NCBI RefSeq assembly: GCF_964204645.1 | Contig: NC_134031.1 | Coordinates: 186,001 to 250,000, forward strand | DNA: 64,000 bases | Source of the DNA: Tubulanus polymorphus | Lineage: Eukaryota; Nemertea; Palaeonemertea; Tubulaniformes; Tubulanidae | Direction of reading: 5' to 3' | Shown here: piece after piece, positions 11,929 to 22,109 of the stretch | How the letters are laid out: every line of letters begins with the position of its first letter | How positions within the stretch are numbered: position 1 is the stretch's first letter | Notes under the pieces: generated by a model | What the model was told of the DNA's origin: nothing | Databases searched by the model: none | Seen by the model: only the letters and a program-made list of their open reading frames with translations | Position numbers and translations under genes: made by a program

Positions 11929-12157
11929 CGCCATCTATTGGAATTTGGCTGAACTGACTAGTTAGCTCTTACTCGTCTCACTGAGTCTTCTTTAATCCGT
12001 TAGAATCACACTCGCCATCTGGTGGATATAACCATCATTAAACTGTAGTAGCATAGAAATACACCAGATGGCGAGTGTGATTTCAACCCACTGAAGAAGA
12101 CTCAGTGAGACGAGTAAGAGCTATCTAGTCAGTTCAGCCAAATTCCAATAGATGGCG
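11929..12157. mobile_element. Foldback MITE, copy C
   Basis: Third copy with the same arms. An extra right-arm half copy lies downstream at about 12225-12290, as with copy A. This shows that the flanking module was duplicated together with the element. Confidence 0.85.
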
Positions 12158-12570
12158 ATCATAGCATTATTATTCTATGCAGTAGAGTAATAAAATTATC
12201 TTATCTTATCTTATCTTATCTCATGAAAGAAGACTCAGTGAGACGAGTAAGAGCAATCTAGTCAGTTTAGCCAAATTCCAATAGATGGCGATCATAGCAT
12301 CATTATTCTATGTACCAAAAGTTTTGGTTAGAGTGTAATAAACTATTTTATCTTATCTTATCTTATCTTAAACTAAGCGGATGTCCCGGGTTCGAACCCG
12401 ATAATTACTGACACTGATTCAGAGTGGTCCTGATGCTGAAAAGAGGATGTACAGGGGTGTCCCGGGTTCATACCCAGTAATTACTGACACTGATTCAGAT
12501 TTATCCTGATGCTGAATGAGGATGTACAGGGGTGTCCCGGGTTTGAACTCAGTAATTACCAGAGTGTGAT

Positions 12571-13030
12571 TTCAACACAGTCCCTCAATTAATTAATTTT
12601 TAAAATATACAATTAACAATTAACTATTTAAAAAAAGTTTCTATTTCCCTCATTGTGAACTTAGGTAATAATACGTATCGATGAGACCCATTCCCAGAAT
12701 TAGGCCCAGTTACACAGGGCCAAATTCTGACTATCTTACGGGAACTGCTGTTAGACTCAAAGCTTTTTTATGACAATATATTGTTTTTAGAAATATGGAT
12801 ACTATTCTGTATTGTTCAACGAATTTGTACTATACTCTATTCAAAAAAAGTTTATATTTTCCTCATTGTGAACTTAGGTAATTCATCTACATCTGTCGCA
12901 ACGCTACCGAATAAAGCGGCGTGTACCGGATAAATAAACGATTTGTGTAAAAAAAACAACAATTCAGCAGTCAACTAATAAAAGAAAAACCTTTGCAATC
13001 ACTGTATGAACACCTCAGCGGCCGCAAAAA
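12571..13030. other. AT-rich spacer, possible SINE body
   Basis: No gene seen. A phrase around TTTCCCTCATTGTGAACTTA occurs twice (about 12642 and 12853), suggesting a local duplication. The right part may be the 3' body of the adjacent minus-strand tRNA-like element. Confidence 0.35.
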
Positions 13031-13031
13031 T

Positions 13032-13104
13032 ATACCCGGCGGGATTCGATCCTGCGACCTGCACCATGGTAGTCATGCACGCTAACCACTAGACCACTGA
13101 ATTG
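13032..13104 (-). mobile_element. tRNA-like sequence, probably the head of a tRNA-derived SINE
   Basis: On the minus strand the sequence has an A-box-like TGGTCTAGTGGTTAGCG and, about 45 bp on, a B-box-like GGATCGAATCCCG. The acceptor stem is not well paired, so a functional tRNA is unlikely. A SINE head or a tRNA pseudogene fits better. No identical second copy was noticed in this window. Confidence 0.6.
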
Positions 13105-13239
13105 TAACGGTTAGGATAGTTTGTGAATACGTCCGGTCAGTGTGCTGTGCTGACCAGTCGATACCATAATTACCAAGTTATTCTTTATTACACGTATCGA
13201 TAACATGTCATTGCACGGCATTCCGGCATTCCCTAGTGA

Positions 13240-13345
13240 TTCAAAATTATCCTGATGCTGAATAGATGATGTACAGGGGTGTCCCGGGTTCGAACCCAGT
13301 AATTACTGACACTGATTCAGAGTGGTCCTGATGCAGAATAGAGGA
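13240..13345 (+). repeat. Isolated copies of the 76-bp B-box-like unit
   Basis: One full and one partial copy of the unit with CCCGGGTTCGAACCCAGTAA lie about 700 bp from the main composite block and just upstream of DNAJC11. Confidence 0.8.
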
Positions 13346-13515
13346 TGTAAAAGTGTTATTAAAATTCTCCCGTGCGGCGCAAATGGGAGGAAAATGCATC
13401 AAAGAAGATGATAAGTGTCCCGCTGCCCGGGAGGCCGGTTGATCGGGAGATGCTGCCCTCTACTGGCGAATTGGTTTTTTATTGTGGCTTCAGCTGAAGA
13501 ACTTTGCTTTCCAAG
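13346..13515 (+). promoter_or_regulatory. Promoter-proximal region / 5' UTR of DNAJC11
   Basis: A moderately GC-rich segment (TCCCGTGCGGCGC, CCCGGGAGGCCGG) immediately precedes the DNAJC11 ATG. There is no TATA box. The transcription start is not defined. Confidence 0.35.
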
Positions 13516-16500
13516 ATGTCAGCGACCATGGATGACGAAAATGTACAGGAAACAGATTTATATGGGTGTTTGGGTATATTTAAAGAGGTAAAGGTGTTAA
13601 AATGTTACTTTCAGAAATCTATAGATAGTTATGAATTACAATATTGACGGTTAAAACCGATGATCGCTATGGTAACGCCTATCGGACACCTGTCAGTGTC
13701 GATTATCAATCAATTCAATGTCGATCAAGATTTATTTATTCTCAAACTTTGGTTTAGGCTTCGACTGAAGAAATCAATAACGCGTTTCGTCGTTTGAGTC
13801 GAATGTATCATCCTGATAAACACATAGAACCAGATCGCAAACAGAAAGCTGTTTTAATGTTTAATAAAATCAAATACGCTCATGAAAGTAAGTAAAGTCT
13901 GTCCGTCTGCCCGGCGTCCTGCTGGGTGAGTCAGGGAATGATCACTAGGGGGCAGCACGTATATCTCTCAGTCTATTCTCTATTGTAGTATTAATGGACC
14001 CTTATAAACGAGCGATCTATGACACCCTCGGATTGAAAGCATTAGAAACAGAGAGTTGGGAGGTATGTTTTACCGCGGCACCCCCCTTCCGGGATAGCAG
14101 CTAACAGACACCCTCCCCCTTCCGGGATAGCAGCTAACAGACACCCTCCCCCTTCCGGGATAGCAGCTAACAGACCCCCTCCCCCTTCCGGGATAGCAGC
14201 TAACAGACACCCTCCCCCTTCCGGGATAGCAGCTAACAGACACCTTCCCCCTTCTGGGATAGCAGCTAACAGACACCCTCCACCTTCCGGGATAGCAGCT
14301 AACAGACACCCTCCCCCTTCCGGGATAGCAGCTAACAGACCCCCTCCCCCTTCCGGGATAGCAGCTAACAGACCCCCTCCCCCTTCCATGATAGCAGCTA
14401 ACAGACCCCCTCCCCTTCCGGGATAGCAGCTAACAGACACCCTCCCCCTTCCGGGATAGCAGCTAACAGACACCCTCCCCTGGATAGCAGCTAACAGACC
14501 CCCCAATACCAGATAGGGGCTAACAGACACCCAACCTCCACCGGTATGTCATGCAATAAAACAATTGTTTTTTCAGATTGTTGCTAGGCGACAAACTCCG
14601 CAGGAAATCCGAGAGGAATACGAAAGATTATTGATTGAGAGAGAGGAACGAAGATTAAATCAACGAACTAATCCTAAGGTTTAATTCTAATCCTAGTTTA
14701 ATTCTAGTGTTTATAGTGTATTTTACTGTAAGGTAATGATGTATGATTTCAGGGTTCTATAACAGTAGGAATCGATGCTACCGATTTATTTGATCGTTAC
14801 GTCGACCAGTACAGTGGCGCCACCGCTGCTGCAGGTTCTGAATTACCAACTATTGAAGTCAGTAGTATGTCTATATCACAGTCTATTGACTGTCCGTTAA
14901 CCAATCAGGATACAGCGATTTTAGGAGGCAATTTATCCACTCACAACGGAACTGGTTCAGGAACGATAACGGCTTCAAGCAGACGCATTCTATCTGATAA
15001 AGGATGGGCCGAGGTTAGTGAGAGATTGAGATATCTGATGAGAGTTTGATCGAGATATCTGATGACAGGTTGATCGAGATATCCGATGAGAGTTTGATCG
15101 AGATATCCGATGAGAGTTTGATTGAGATATCTGATGAGAGTTTGATTGAGATATCTGATGAGAGTTTGATCGAGATATCTGATATTTATTATTGATATTG
15201 ATGAATTATTTGTCCACAGTTAGAAGTATCGGCTGGTAACGGACCTATGATTCATTTAAAAGGTTTTCGGACATTCACTAAACATCTGTAAGTTATAATC
15301 GATCAGATTTACGTTAATTATTGAATATTTAACGAGTATTGTTAATTGTTGTAGTTAATTGTTATAGATTTGGAACGATGTCAGGATTTTTACAGTTTTC
15401 TCGAGGTGGAATTCAGCCCGGTGTTTCTACCAGTAAGTCGTCCACACTCCGTTCAATCTTCAATTCTATAAGGAGTAATAAATCAATGAATTGTGATTTG
15501 TTATTGTTTCAGTGTTCGCCGCTCAATTAGATAAATCTCTTCAAGGTCGAATATCTATAAATCTAGGATTAATGACCTCTATAACGACGACTGTTGTTCA
15601 TGATTATAAAGATAATCATTTAGTTTTTGGAATTCAGGTAAAAATCAATAATCCCCAAATCACTGTTATAATTATACGCCTTGTTGGTAACTATAGTAAC
15701 CATCTGTTACAGTTAGGAATACCGAATTCATTTGTAACGGCCGGATATACCAGACGATTCCCGCAACAAGAGGCTAAGATTAAACTAGCTTTAAAGTAAG
15801 TGAAAGTTAACTAAATTGTCGGTTTGAATTCTGTGATACCTGATTGTTTAAACGGTCGTTTTGTTAACGCGATTGTTTGAATGGTTGTTATGGCAACACG
15901 ATTGTTTAAGCGGTTGTTATGGCAACACGATTGTTTAAGCGGTTGTTATGGTAACTCGATTGTTTAAGCGGTTGTTATGGCAACACGATTGTTTAAGCGG
16001 TTGTTATGGTAACTCGATTGTTTAAGCGGTTGTTATGGTAACACGATTGTTTAAACGGTTGTTATGGTTACTTTAGATTCGGAACATTCGGAGGAATAGT
16101 TGAATACGGAGCTGAAAAGAAAGTTTCACAGTTTAGTGTTTTAGGAGCTCATGTTGTTATCGGAGTCCCCACAGGAGTTCTACTGAAAATCAAGTACAGT
16201 TTAAAACTTCACGTTTCACCGCTGTCCGTCGTTGATATGGTTACCGGTATAACTGTTTATATTGTTGTAGATTACACCGTGGAAACCAGACGTATAATTT
16301 TCCGATTCATTTATCGGAATCAATGAATCCGACGGCGATCTTCTACGGTACTCTCGTCCCATTGGTCGCTTTCATAGTCGTTAAAAATCTGCTGATTAAA
16401 CCGTTTTTAGAACAACAACGTGAAAGGTACGACTAGTGGCGCAGTACTGTGGCGGTATTGTGAACTAGAAAACAGCCTGCTTCATGCGTTTCACTTGTGT

Positions 16501-17748
16501 TTCTCTTCAATTTCAGAGATCTTGAAAAGAAAAGACAAACAAATTCAGAAATGATGGCGGAAAAGAAAAGGGAGGCAGAGGCAGCAGTAAGTGTTATTCT
16601 CATGGGGTAGGGTGTGTGAGGGTGTGTGGAGAGGAGTGTCAGGGGGTGTGTGGAGAGGAGTGTCAGGGGGTGTGTGAGGGAGGAGTGACAGGGTGTGTGT
16701 GGGGCTGTGCTGTCAGGGTGTGAGGGGAGTGTGGGGTAGGGGTATCAGGGTGTGTGTGGGGGAGGGATGTCTAAATTAACTGTCACTTTCTCTACTTTGT
16801 TATAGAGAGATTTAATGAAAGAATCAGTGATAAGAATTCGTGAATTTGAAGAAGGAAGAAAAGGTTTAGTTATTGTTAAAGCTGTATTCGGAAAACTGAT
16901 ATCTACTGAAACTAAGTAAGTTACTGACCACTGGTCACTCACAACTGGTCACTCTAGACTGGTCACTGACCACTATGAAACATCTCTGATGCGATTAATT
17001 ATGTTTCAGACCAGGAATATTTGTAAAAGTTTTATTAGTTCCCAAGAGAAAGAGGTATCAGTCATCCCACACAAAACTCTGTTTGTTCAAGTTCCTTTAT
17101 TTCTGAATTTTGTTGTGTTTTTGTGTCAGTTTTTGACTTTAATTCGATATTTTACGATTGATTATAAACTCGAAGAAACGGAAACATGTTTAACTCGTAT
17201 CTATAAGATCCACTGGCTCCAGGTGCACTATCGAGACTCGAGTCCACAAGTGGTCGGACCACTTTTGGACTCGAGTTTGGATTTGAGACCGTCTCAAATA
17301 TCAAGACTAATCTTAAGTGTTAGATTTAGAACTAGGATGGTTTTATACTGGTCTTAAATCTAAGCTATGTTAGTTTTTCACGTGATATTAGATTGCTCAG
17401 TGTATTGTATGATGTATATATATTGTAGTGATATAGATGAAAGTGTATGTGTTGATGTAACTGATCCGATTCAGTCACTAGTGAAGAACTCTCAGTTAAT
17501 TATACCCGGAGATCAGTTAAAGAGCGGTTTACCGGGATTCTACGATCCCTGCATCGGAGAGGATAAAGTATTATACATCAGATATAGATTCAGACAACAA
17601 TTACATCACGTAACGGTCGGTGAAATAGAGGAACTACGCTGCCCTCTACAGAGTAAGTTTCATATCTAGATCCCTCTCATGGTTCTAGTATCACTGGTCT
17701 ATATTCAATTTTCTATTTTCAGGGCATTTAATAACAAGTGAATCATAG
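13516..17748 (+). CDS. DNAJC11: DnaJ homolog subfamily C member 11, 15 exons
   Basis: Exons: 13516-13587, 13758-13887, 13989-14062, 14577-14678, 14753-15013, 15220-15287, 15368-15432, 15513-15637, 15713-15795, 16077-16193, 16271-16426, 16517-16586, 16806-16915, 17429-17652, 17723-17748. The sum is 1683 nt, or 560 aa, essentially the vertebrate length (about 559). The N-terminal J domain (about 14-83) has HPD at 42-44. The DNAJC11 signature [13 protein letters not shown], the [12 protein letters not shown] segment, a hydrophobic stretch at about 385-405 and the C-terminal DUF3395-type region ending near [10 protein letters not shown] are all present. The family protein associates with the mitochondrial outer membrane and the MICOS/SAM assembly that shapes cristae. 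All junction phases agree. Several introns carry short tandem arrays. Confidence 0.96.
14081..14500 (+). repeat. 33-bp minisatellite in DNAJC11 intron 3
   Basis: About 12-13 copies of a 33-bp unit with the core GGGATAGCAGCTAACAGACA and a C-rich remainder. The unit length is a multiple of three, so it leaves long but meaningless open frames on the minus strand. Confidence 0.9.
15030..15185 (+). repeat. 24-bp minisatellite in DNAJC11 intron 5
   Basis: About six copies of a 24-bp unit GAGATATCTGATGAGAG plus TTTGATC, starting a few bases after the exon 5 donor. Confidence 0.85.
15860..16072 (+). repeat. 29-bp minisatellite in DNAJC11 intron 9
   Basis: About seven copies of a 29-bp unit with the core GATTGTTTAAGCGGTTGTTA. 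The last copy runs to within a few bases of the exon 10 acceptor. Confidence 0.88.
16605..16770 (+). repeat. GT/GGAG-rich imperfect repeat in DNAJC11 intron 12
   Basis: Repeated GTGTGTGGAGAGGAGTGTCA-like words with variable spacing, between the donor at 16587 and the acceptor at 16805. Confidence 0.75.
17225..17275. repeat. Inverted repeat in DNAJC11 intron 13
   Basis: ACTCGAGTCCACAAGTGGTC faces ACCACTTTTGGACTCGAGT and gives a strong hairpin with a very short loop. It lies inside a 513-bp intron that also shows a spurious open frame. Confidence 0.6.
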
Positions 17749-18430
17749 CATTTAGAAGTAGGATTAATTGAATGGATTTAGCTGGAGTAGAGGAGAGAGA
17801 AGAGACAAGTGTTTAATTCAGTTGGTGCCAGTTTTAATTGTTAATAAGTAGTAGGACATTGTTATAATGAATTCCACTGACAGTAAACAATCGTTTGTTT
17901 CAGTCTCTTTTGTTTTTCTAGTGTTTGTAAAGAAATATGTAAATATTAAACATTGAATGAAGAGGATTTCAGTTAATTTTATCAAATTATACTCTTCAGA
18001 CTTATTTATTTGATGGGTCACTCTACTACTGTTGCAGCTGCTGCTGAGAGGTCTCTGCTGCAGATAGGTAACTATTGTAGCTGCTGCTGCTGCCGAGGGG
18101 TCACTCTGCTGCTGCTGGGTCACTGTACTGCAGCTGAGGGGTCACTCTGCTGCTGCTGCTGATGGGTCACTACTGCTGCTGCTTCCGAGAGGTCACTGCT
18201 GCAGTAACTGCTGATAGGTCACTATTGTAGCGGCTGCTGCTGCTGCGGCATCTGGGTCACTCTGCTGCAGCTCTCCCACAGGACTCCTTCGTCCTCCATC
18301 TCAAGATATAGCTGAATATGAGTTCGATATTTCAACCGTCTGCTGTTGCTATGGACTGTATCCAATCTTGTGGTAGCTATGGTGATATCATTACAGAAGA
18401 TCCGATCAAATTAAATAAAGATTTTATTTT
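17749..18430 (+). other. Probable 3' UTR of DNAJC11 with CTG-rich repeats
   Basis: Follows the TAG at 17746-17748. From about 18010 to 18270 it has runs of CTG interleaved with GGGTCACT words, an imperfect array of roughly 25-40 bp units. AATAAA at 18414-18419 is the best polyadenylation signal. Confidence 0.5.
18414..18419 (+). terminator. Polyadenylation signal, probably of DNAJC11
   Basis: An AATAAA followed by T-rich sequence, about 665 bp after the stop codon. Confidence 0.45.
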
Positions 18431-18515
18431 TCGTGTATATGGAATTTATTCAATAAGGGTCTCACTATCTCCCCTTGTTTAACATTCTTTGTACAAGCTT
18501 CAAGCTAAATCAGAA

Positions 18516-18704
18516 ATGAGTCCGAAACAAATCAAACACCGACCCTGGCAAGTGAGTTTACCTCACTCATATACATCACCCACTTCAACTCTAATCAACC
18601 GAGCATCAACAGAAAGTGACATAGATGGCGCTAGTATCAAACGACTGATATTTGATCGGACACATTTAGATTTTAACGATGATTATTTTCAGCGGCGCGG
18701 CTGA
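18516..18704 (+). CDS. Small hypothetical ORF (62 aa) downstream of DNAJC11
   Basis: ATG to TGA encodes a basic, non-repetitive peptide (begins MSPKQIKHRPWQV, ends LDFNDDYFQRRG). The frame stays open upstream to at least 18489 and follows a pyrimidine-rich tract with an AG, so it could instead be the last exon of a gene. Composition is more protein-like than the surrounding repeat frames. I do not recognise a family. A chance open frame cannot be excluded. Confidence 0.3.
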   Translation: MSPKQIKHRPWQVSLPHSYTSPTSTLINRASTESDIDGASIKRLIFDRTHLDFNDDYFQRRG

Positions 18705-18819
18705 GCGAGCGAGCGTTCTCAGTTAGCTTGGATATAGAATAACTATATAGAGAGGTCACTATGCATTGATTAAGCATCGCAGTTTGTTGAACACTATGTT
18801 TTACAATGAAAGCCTAGCA

Positions 18820-19195
18820 GACAGTACTGCCTAGCAGACAGCGCTGTCTAGCAGACAGTACTGTCTATCTGACAGTGCTGCCTAGCAGACAGAGCTGCCT
18901 AGCAGACAGCGCTGTCTAGCAGACAGTACTGTCTATCTGACAGTGCTGCCTATCTGACAGTACAGTCTATGATGTGACAGTGCTGTCTAGCAGTGCTGTC
19001 TAGGAGACAGCACTGCCTAGCAGACAGTGCTGTCTATCTGACAGTGCTGCCTAGGAGACAGTACTGTCTATCTGACAGTGCTGCCTAGCAGACAGTGCTG
19101 TCTATCTGACAGTGCTGCCTAGGAGACAGTACTGCCTAGCAGGCAGTGCTGCCTAGCAGACAGTACTCTCTATCAGACAGTACTGTCTATATTCA
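18820..19195 (+). repeat. Imperfect CAGACAGTGCTGTCTA repeat
   Basis: Roughly 18 copies of about 21 bp built from CTAGCAGACAG and TGCTGTCTATCTGACAG words. The unit is itself self-complementary (CAGACAG / CTGTCTG), so each unit can pair with its neighbour. Confidence 0.85.
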
Positions 19196-19433
19196 CACCT
19201 AACATACACGATATATCGCTGCTTACTTTTAGCGTGCTTTCAACTTCTAAATGAATTTTCATGAGAATCTAAATGAAATACATATATATCTTATATGACT
19301 AGAGATTAAACAATAAGCCAGCTAGTGCTTCCCTCTAGTGGTAATAATATACAACAATAAAACCGTAGGCATACTGATACACAATGATTTCAATTCAATG
19401 AATAAATAGTGAAACTAGAACACGACCCTCAGA

Positions 19434-19795
19434 CCCTTACAGGACCCTCTGAACCTTACATGACCCTCAGACCCTTACAGGACCCTCTGAACCTTACAGG
19501 ACCATCGGACCCTTACAGGACCCTCAGACCCTTACAGGACCCTCTGAACCTTACAGGACCCTCAGACCCTTACAGGACCCTCTGAACCTTACAGGACCAT
19601 CAGACCCTTACAGGACCCTCAGAACCTTACATGACCCTCAGACCCTTACAGGACCCTCTGGACCTTACAGGACCCTCAGACCCTTACAGGACCCTCTGAA
19701 CCTTACAGGACCATCAGACCCTTACAGGACCATCAGACCCTTACAGGACCCTCAGACCCTTACAGGACCATCAGACCCTTACAAGACCCTTTGAG
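19434..19795 (+). repeat. 19-bp minisatellite
   Basis: About 19 copies of GGACCCTCAGACCCTTACA with CTC/CAT and GACC/GAAC variants. Confidence 0.9.
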
Positions 19796-20962
19796 TCTCA
19801 CCAGTGAGACCTACTAGAACAGGACCCTTTGACTATCACTAGCTCTCAATATACAGAAGCCTGCTATAGGCCTACATAACTATGATCAGTGAGTTGAAAC
19901 AGGAAGTGAGTGAATTGAGGGTTATATGATTATAAATATATTCAAACCAATATTGTGCGCAATTCCTACCAAACAATACACCAGAGGGCGGTTGGGGGGG
20001 GGGGGGTATTTAGTGGGGGTATTCCTGTAGTTAACTGGGGCCAGTTACATTGGCCTGGGCACAATTTACCTAGAGGTCAAATTCACTGACCCTATGTTGG
20101 ATGTCTGGGTCTGGGAAAAAGATCCAGCATTATCTCTAGGAAACTGGGTGTCTGGGTTCCTCCCTACTAACCCCTCCCCAAAACCCCCTCCCCCCATTTC
20201 AATGTTACGTAATTTATACAAAGATAATGAATTCAATGTTTTTAGATTCAATAAATGAAAAACAAAAAAAAAGTAAGGTGTAAAATGTAAAGGAATGACG
20301 AACTGCGATTTGTCTTTTGATGAAATAATCAGCTTGCGAACATATCACACATCAAGGTTTTATAAATATTAGTTTGTTATTTTTACTGATCTGTTTTTTT
20401 CACCAGTTCAAATACCTTCGCGAGAAGAAAATTCCGTTGCGAATTTTTTAAAGGAATGCGTTTCCAACTTGATCTGATCAGAGCTAAGTAAACTGTCAGT
20501 GAGTTTAAACGAGGGCTGCATTCATGAACTGGTTAAAAAAAATCAGTTTCTCTAATTCTTTCAAACAAAGTTTCAAACAAATTCAAATTGTTTACAATAA
20601 TACCGGTAATACATTTCAGTTGAAAGGTCATCGTCGTTATGATTACAAAAACAAACAAAAAACAAATTATCAACAAAATAAAATTAAAATTTTAACAACT
20701 AACTTTTTAATAAGGAGACTTCTGAATTCAGTAGATTCACATGATTATAGCAATAATTAAATGTAATTTGGCGACTGATTGTTTCAGTTAACTGACTGCT
20801 AACAGGGAACAAATTTTTCAATCAAAATTTTGAATGTTCAATTTAGAGTAACCGGTTTGTGGGGGGGGGGGGTTAAGGGGGGCTGGTATGATGTAAGTAG
20901 CTAAGCAAACTATGAAACCATCAATAAACGTAACAACAAAAATATACATGATTTAACAGAAA

Positions 20963-20998
<36 letters not shown>

Positions 20999-22109
20999 TC
21001 ATTATTGATTATTCAATTATGATAATTATTAATTGATTAGACTTTTAAAAACGTTGTCCAAAGAGAAAATAAAGAAAAGCTTTTTTCTTTGATACCCGCT
21101 TGAAAACACCTTTTTAAATTCAGTGAATTTGATTTTGAAAAATGTCTTAATTATTCGAAATAACAAGAATAAGAGTGCGAACAATAAAGACAGATATAGA
21201 AAGAGGGAGAGAGAGAGAGAGAGCGGAAAGAGTTGGAGGAAGAGTGCGACTGCTACTGCGTTTAACAATACTAACCGTTATCGCCATGGTTTCAACCGTT
21301 GGCACACTTCCAAACAAGTGAATATTTGAATATTCTTTGCTTTCAAAACCACACACAACATTCAAATGCAAATTGAAAACATGTTTTATGTAGATGTAAT
21401 GTTTAAATGAGCCATATTTTAACCCTTCGATATCCGAACCATTGACAGCAGATCAAAAACATATATAGTCACAAATATTGAAATTATTTCCCTCCGAAAT
21501 TATCGGTAAAATTAGTTGAAGATTCTGGTCAGGCGAGAGAGACGGAGAGAGATTGGGAAGATGGAGATGAGATGTTGATGATGCAGTATTTACAGTCAAT
21601 CTATGACACCCTGATAACCTTGTATAATACATGAAGAGAATAGTAGTAGTAGGCTGTGGCATGCAAGTATTAACAATATTTCTAGAAAATTCATCAGTTT
21701 TTTATTTGGTTCGAAAAAGAACATAGTTCTAAATCGCCGTGGATTTCACCGTTATATTTCAAACGGTTGAAATTCAAATTTTGAAAATAACCAATAATAG
21801 TCCGGAGAAATAGATAAATATGTCAGTTGTGTCAGTTGAGTTTGAAATTCGAAATGTTCGATATATTTCGATAATTAACTCTCGTCGTTGTTGAAAAAAA
21901 TTCAATCGAAAAAATCACGAAATTACGAGAAATAAATTAACATCATCGTTACGATATAATATTCATCGTCATGGTAACAACACGTCCAGACGCGAATCGA
22001 TCGGTCGAATTAGAAACGAAATATAAACCTCCCTCGCGTTAATGAGAGGGAGAACGAAATCATTCTAATTATTCGCTTATTAATTAATTACCTAATTATT
22101 TAAATATCG
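19796..22109. other. Gene-less AT-rich spacer between the small ORF and TRIM-NHL
   Basis: Contains a G run at about 19994, another at about 20862, a (TA)n tract at about 20969-20996 and a GA tract at about 21200-21222. The open frames inside are short, low in complexity or K/N-rich, and I do not support them as genes. The right end is the 3' UTR of the minus-strand TRIM gene. Confidence 0.6.
21701..21706 (-). terminator. Possible polyadenylation signal of the TRIM-NHL gene
   Basis: AATAAA on the minus strand about 400 bp after the TRIM-NHL stop codon. Only the hexamer supports it. Confidence 0.3.

Larger units (their letters stand above)
10436..12570. repeat. Composite higher-order repeat: foldback elements plus 76-bp B-box-like units
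   Basis: The block repeats a larger module about three times. Each module holds a foldback element, a short (TTATC)n tract, and several copies of a 76-bp unit with GTCCCGGGTTCGAACCC and ACTGACACTGATTCAGAG. The GGTTCGAACCC core matches the RNA polymerase III B-box consensus GGTTCGANNCC. The 76-bp units occur near 10436-10560, 11060-11290, 11655-11880 and 12375-12560. There are no credible coding frames. Confidence 0.85.

Noticed and set aside
10436-12570. CRISPR-like array
   Set aside because: Units are contiguous tandem repeats and foldback modules without unique equal-length spacers, in a eukaryotic genome.
13032-13104. Functional tRNA gene
   Set aside because: A- and B-box-like words are present, but the acceptor stem and anticodon arm do not pair convincingly; a SINE head is more likely.
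16989-17357. 122-codon open frame inside DNAJC11 intron 13
   Set aside because: DNAJC11 homology and phase skip directly from 16915 to 17429; the frame contains an inverted repeat and no recognised domain.
20524-20760. 78-codon Lys/Asn/Gln-rich plus-strand frame
   Set aside because: Composition mirrors AT-rich noncoding DNA and no splice partner or homologue was recognised.
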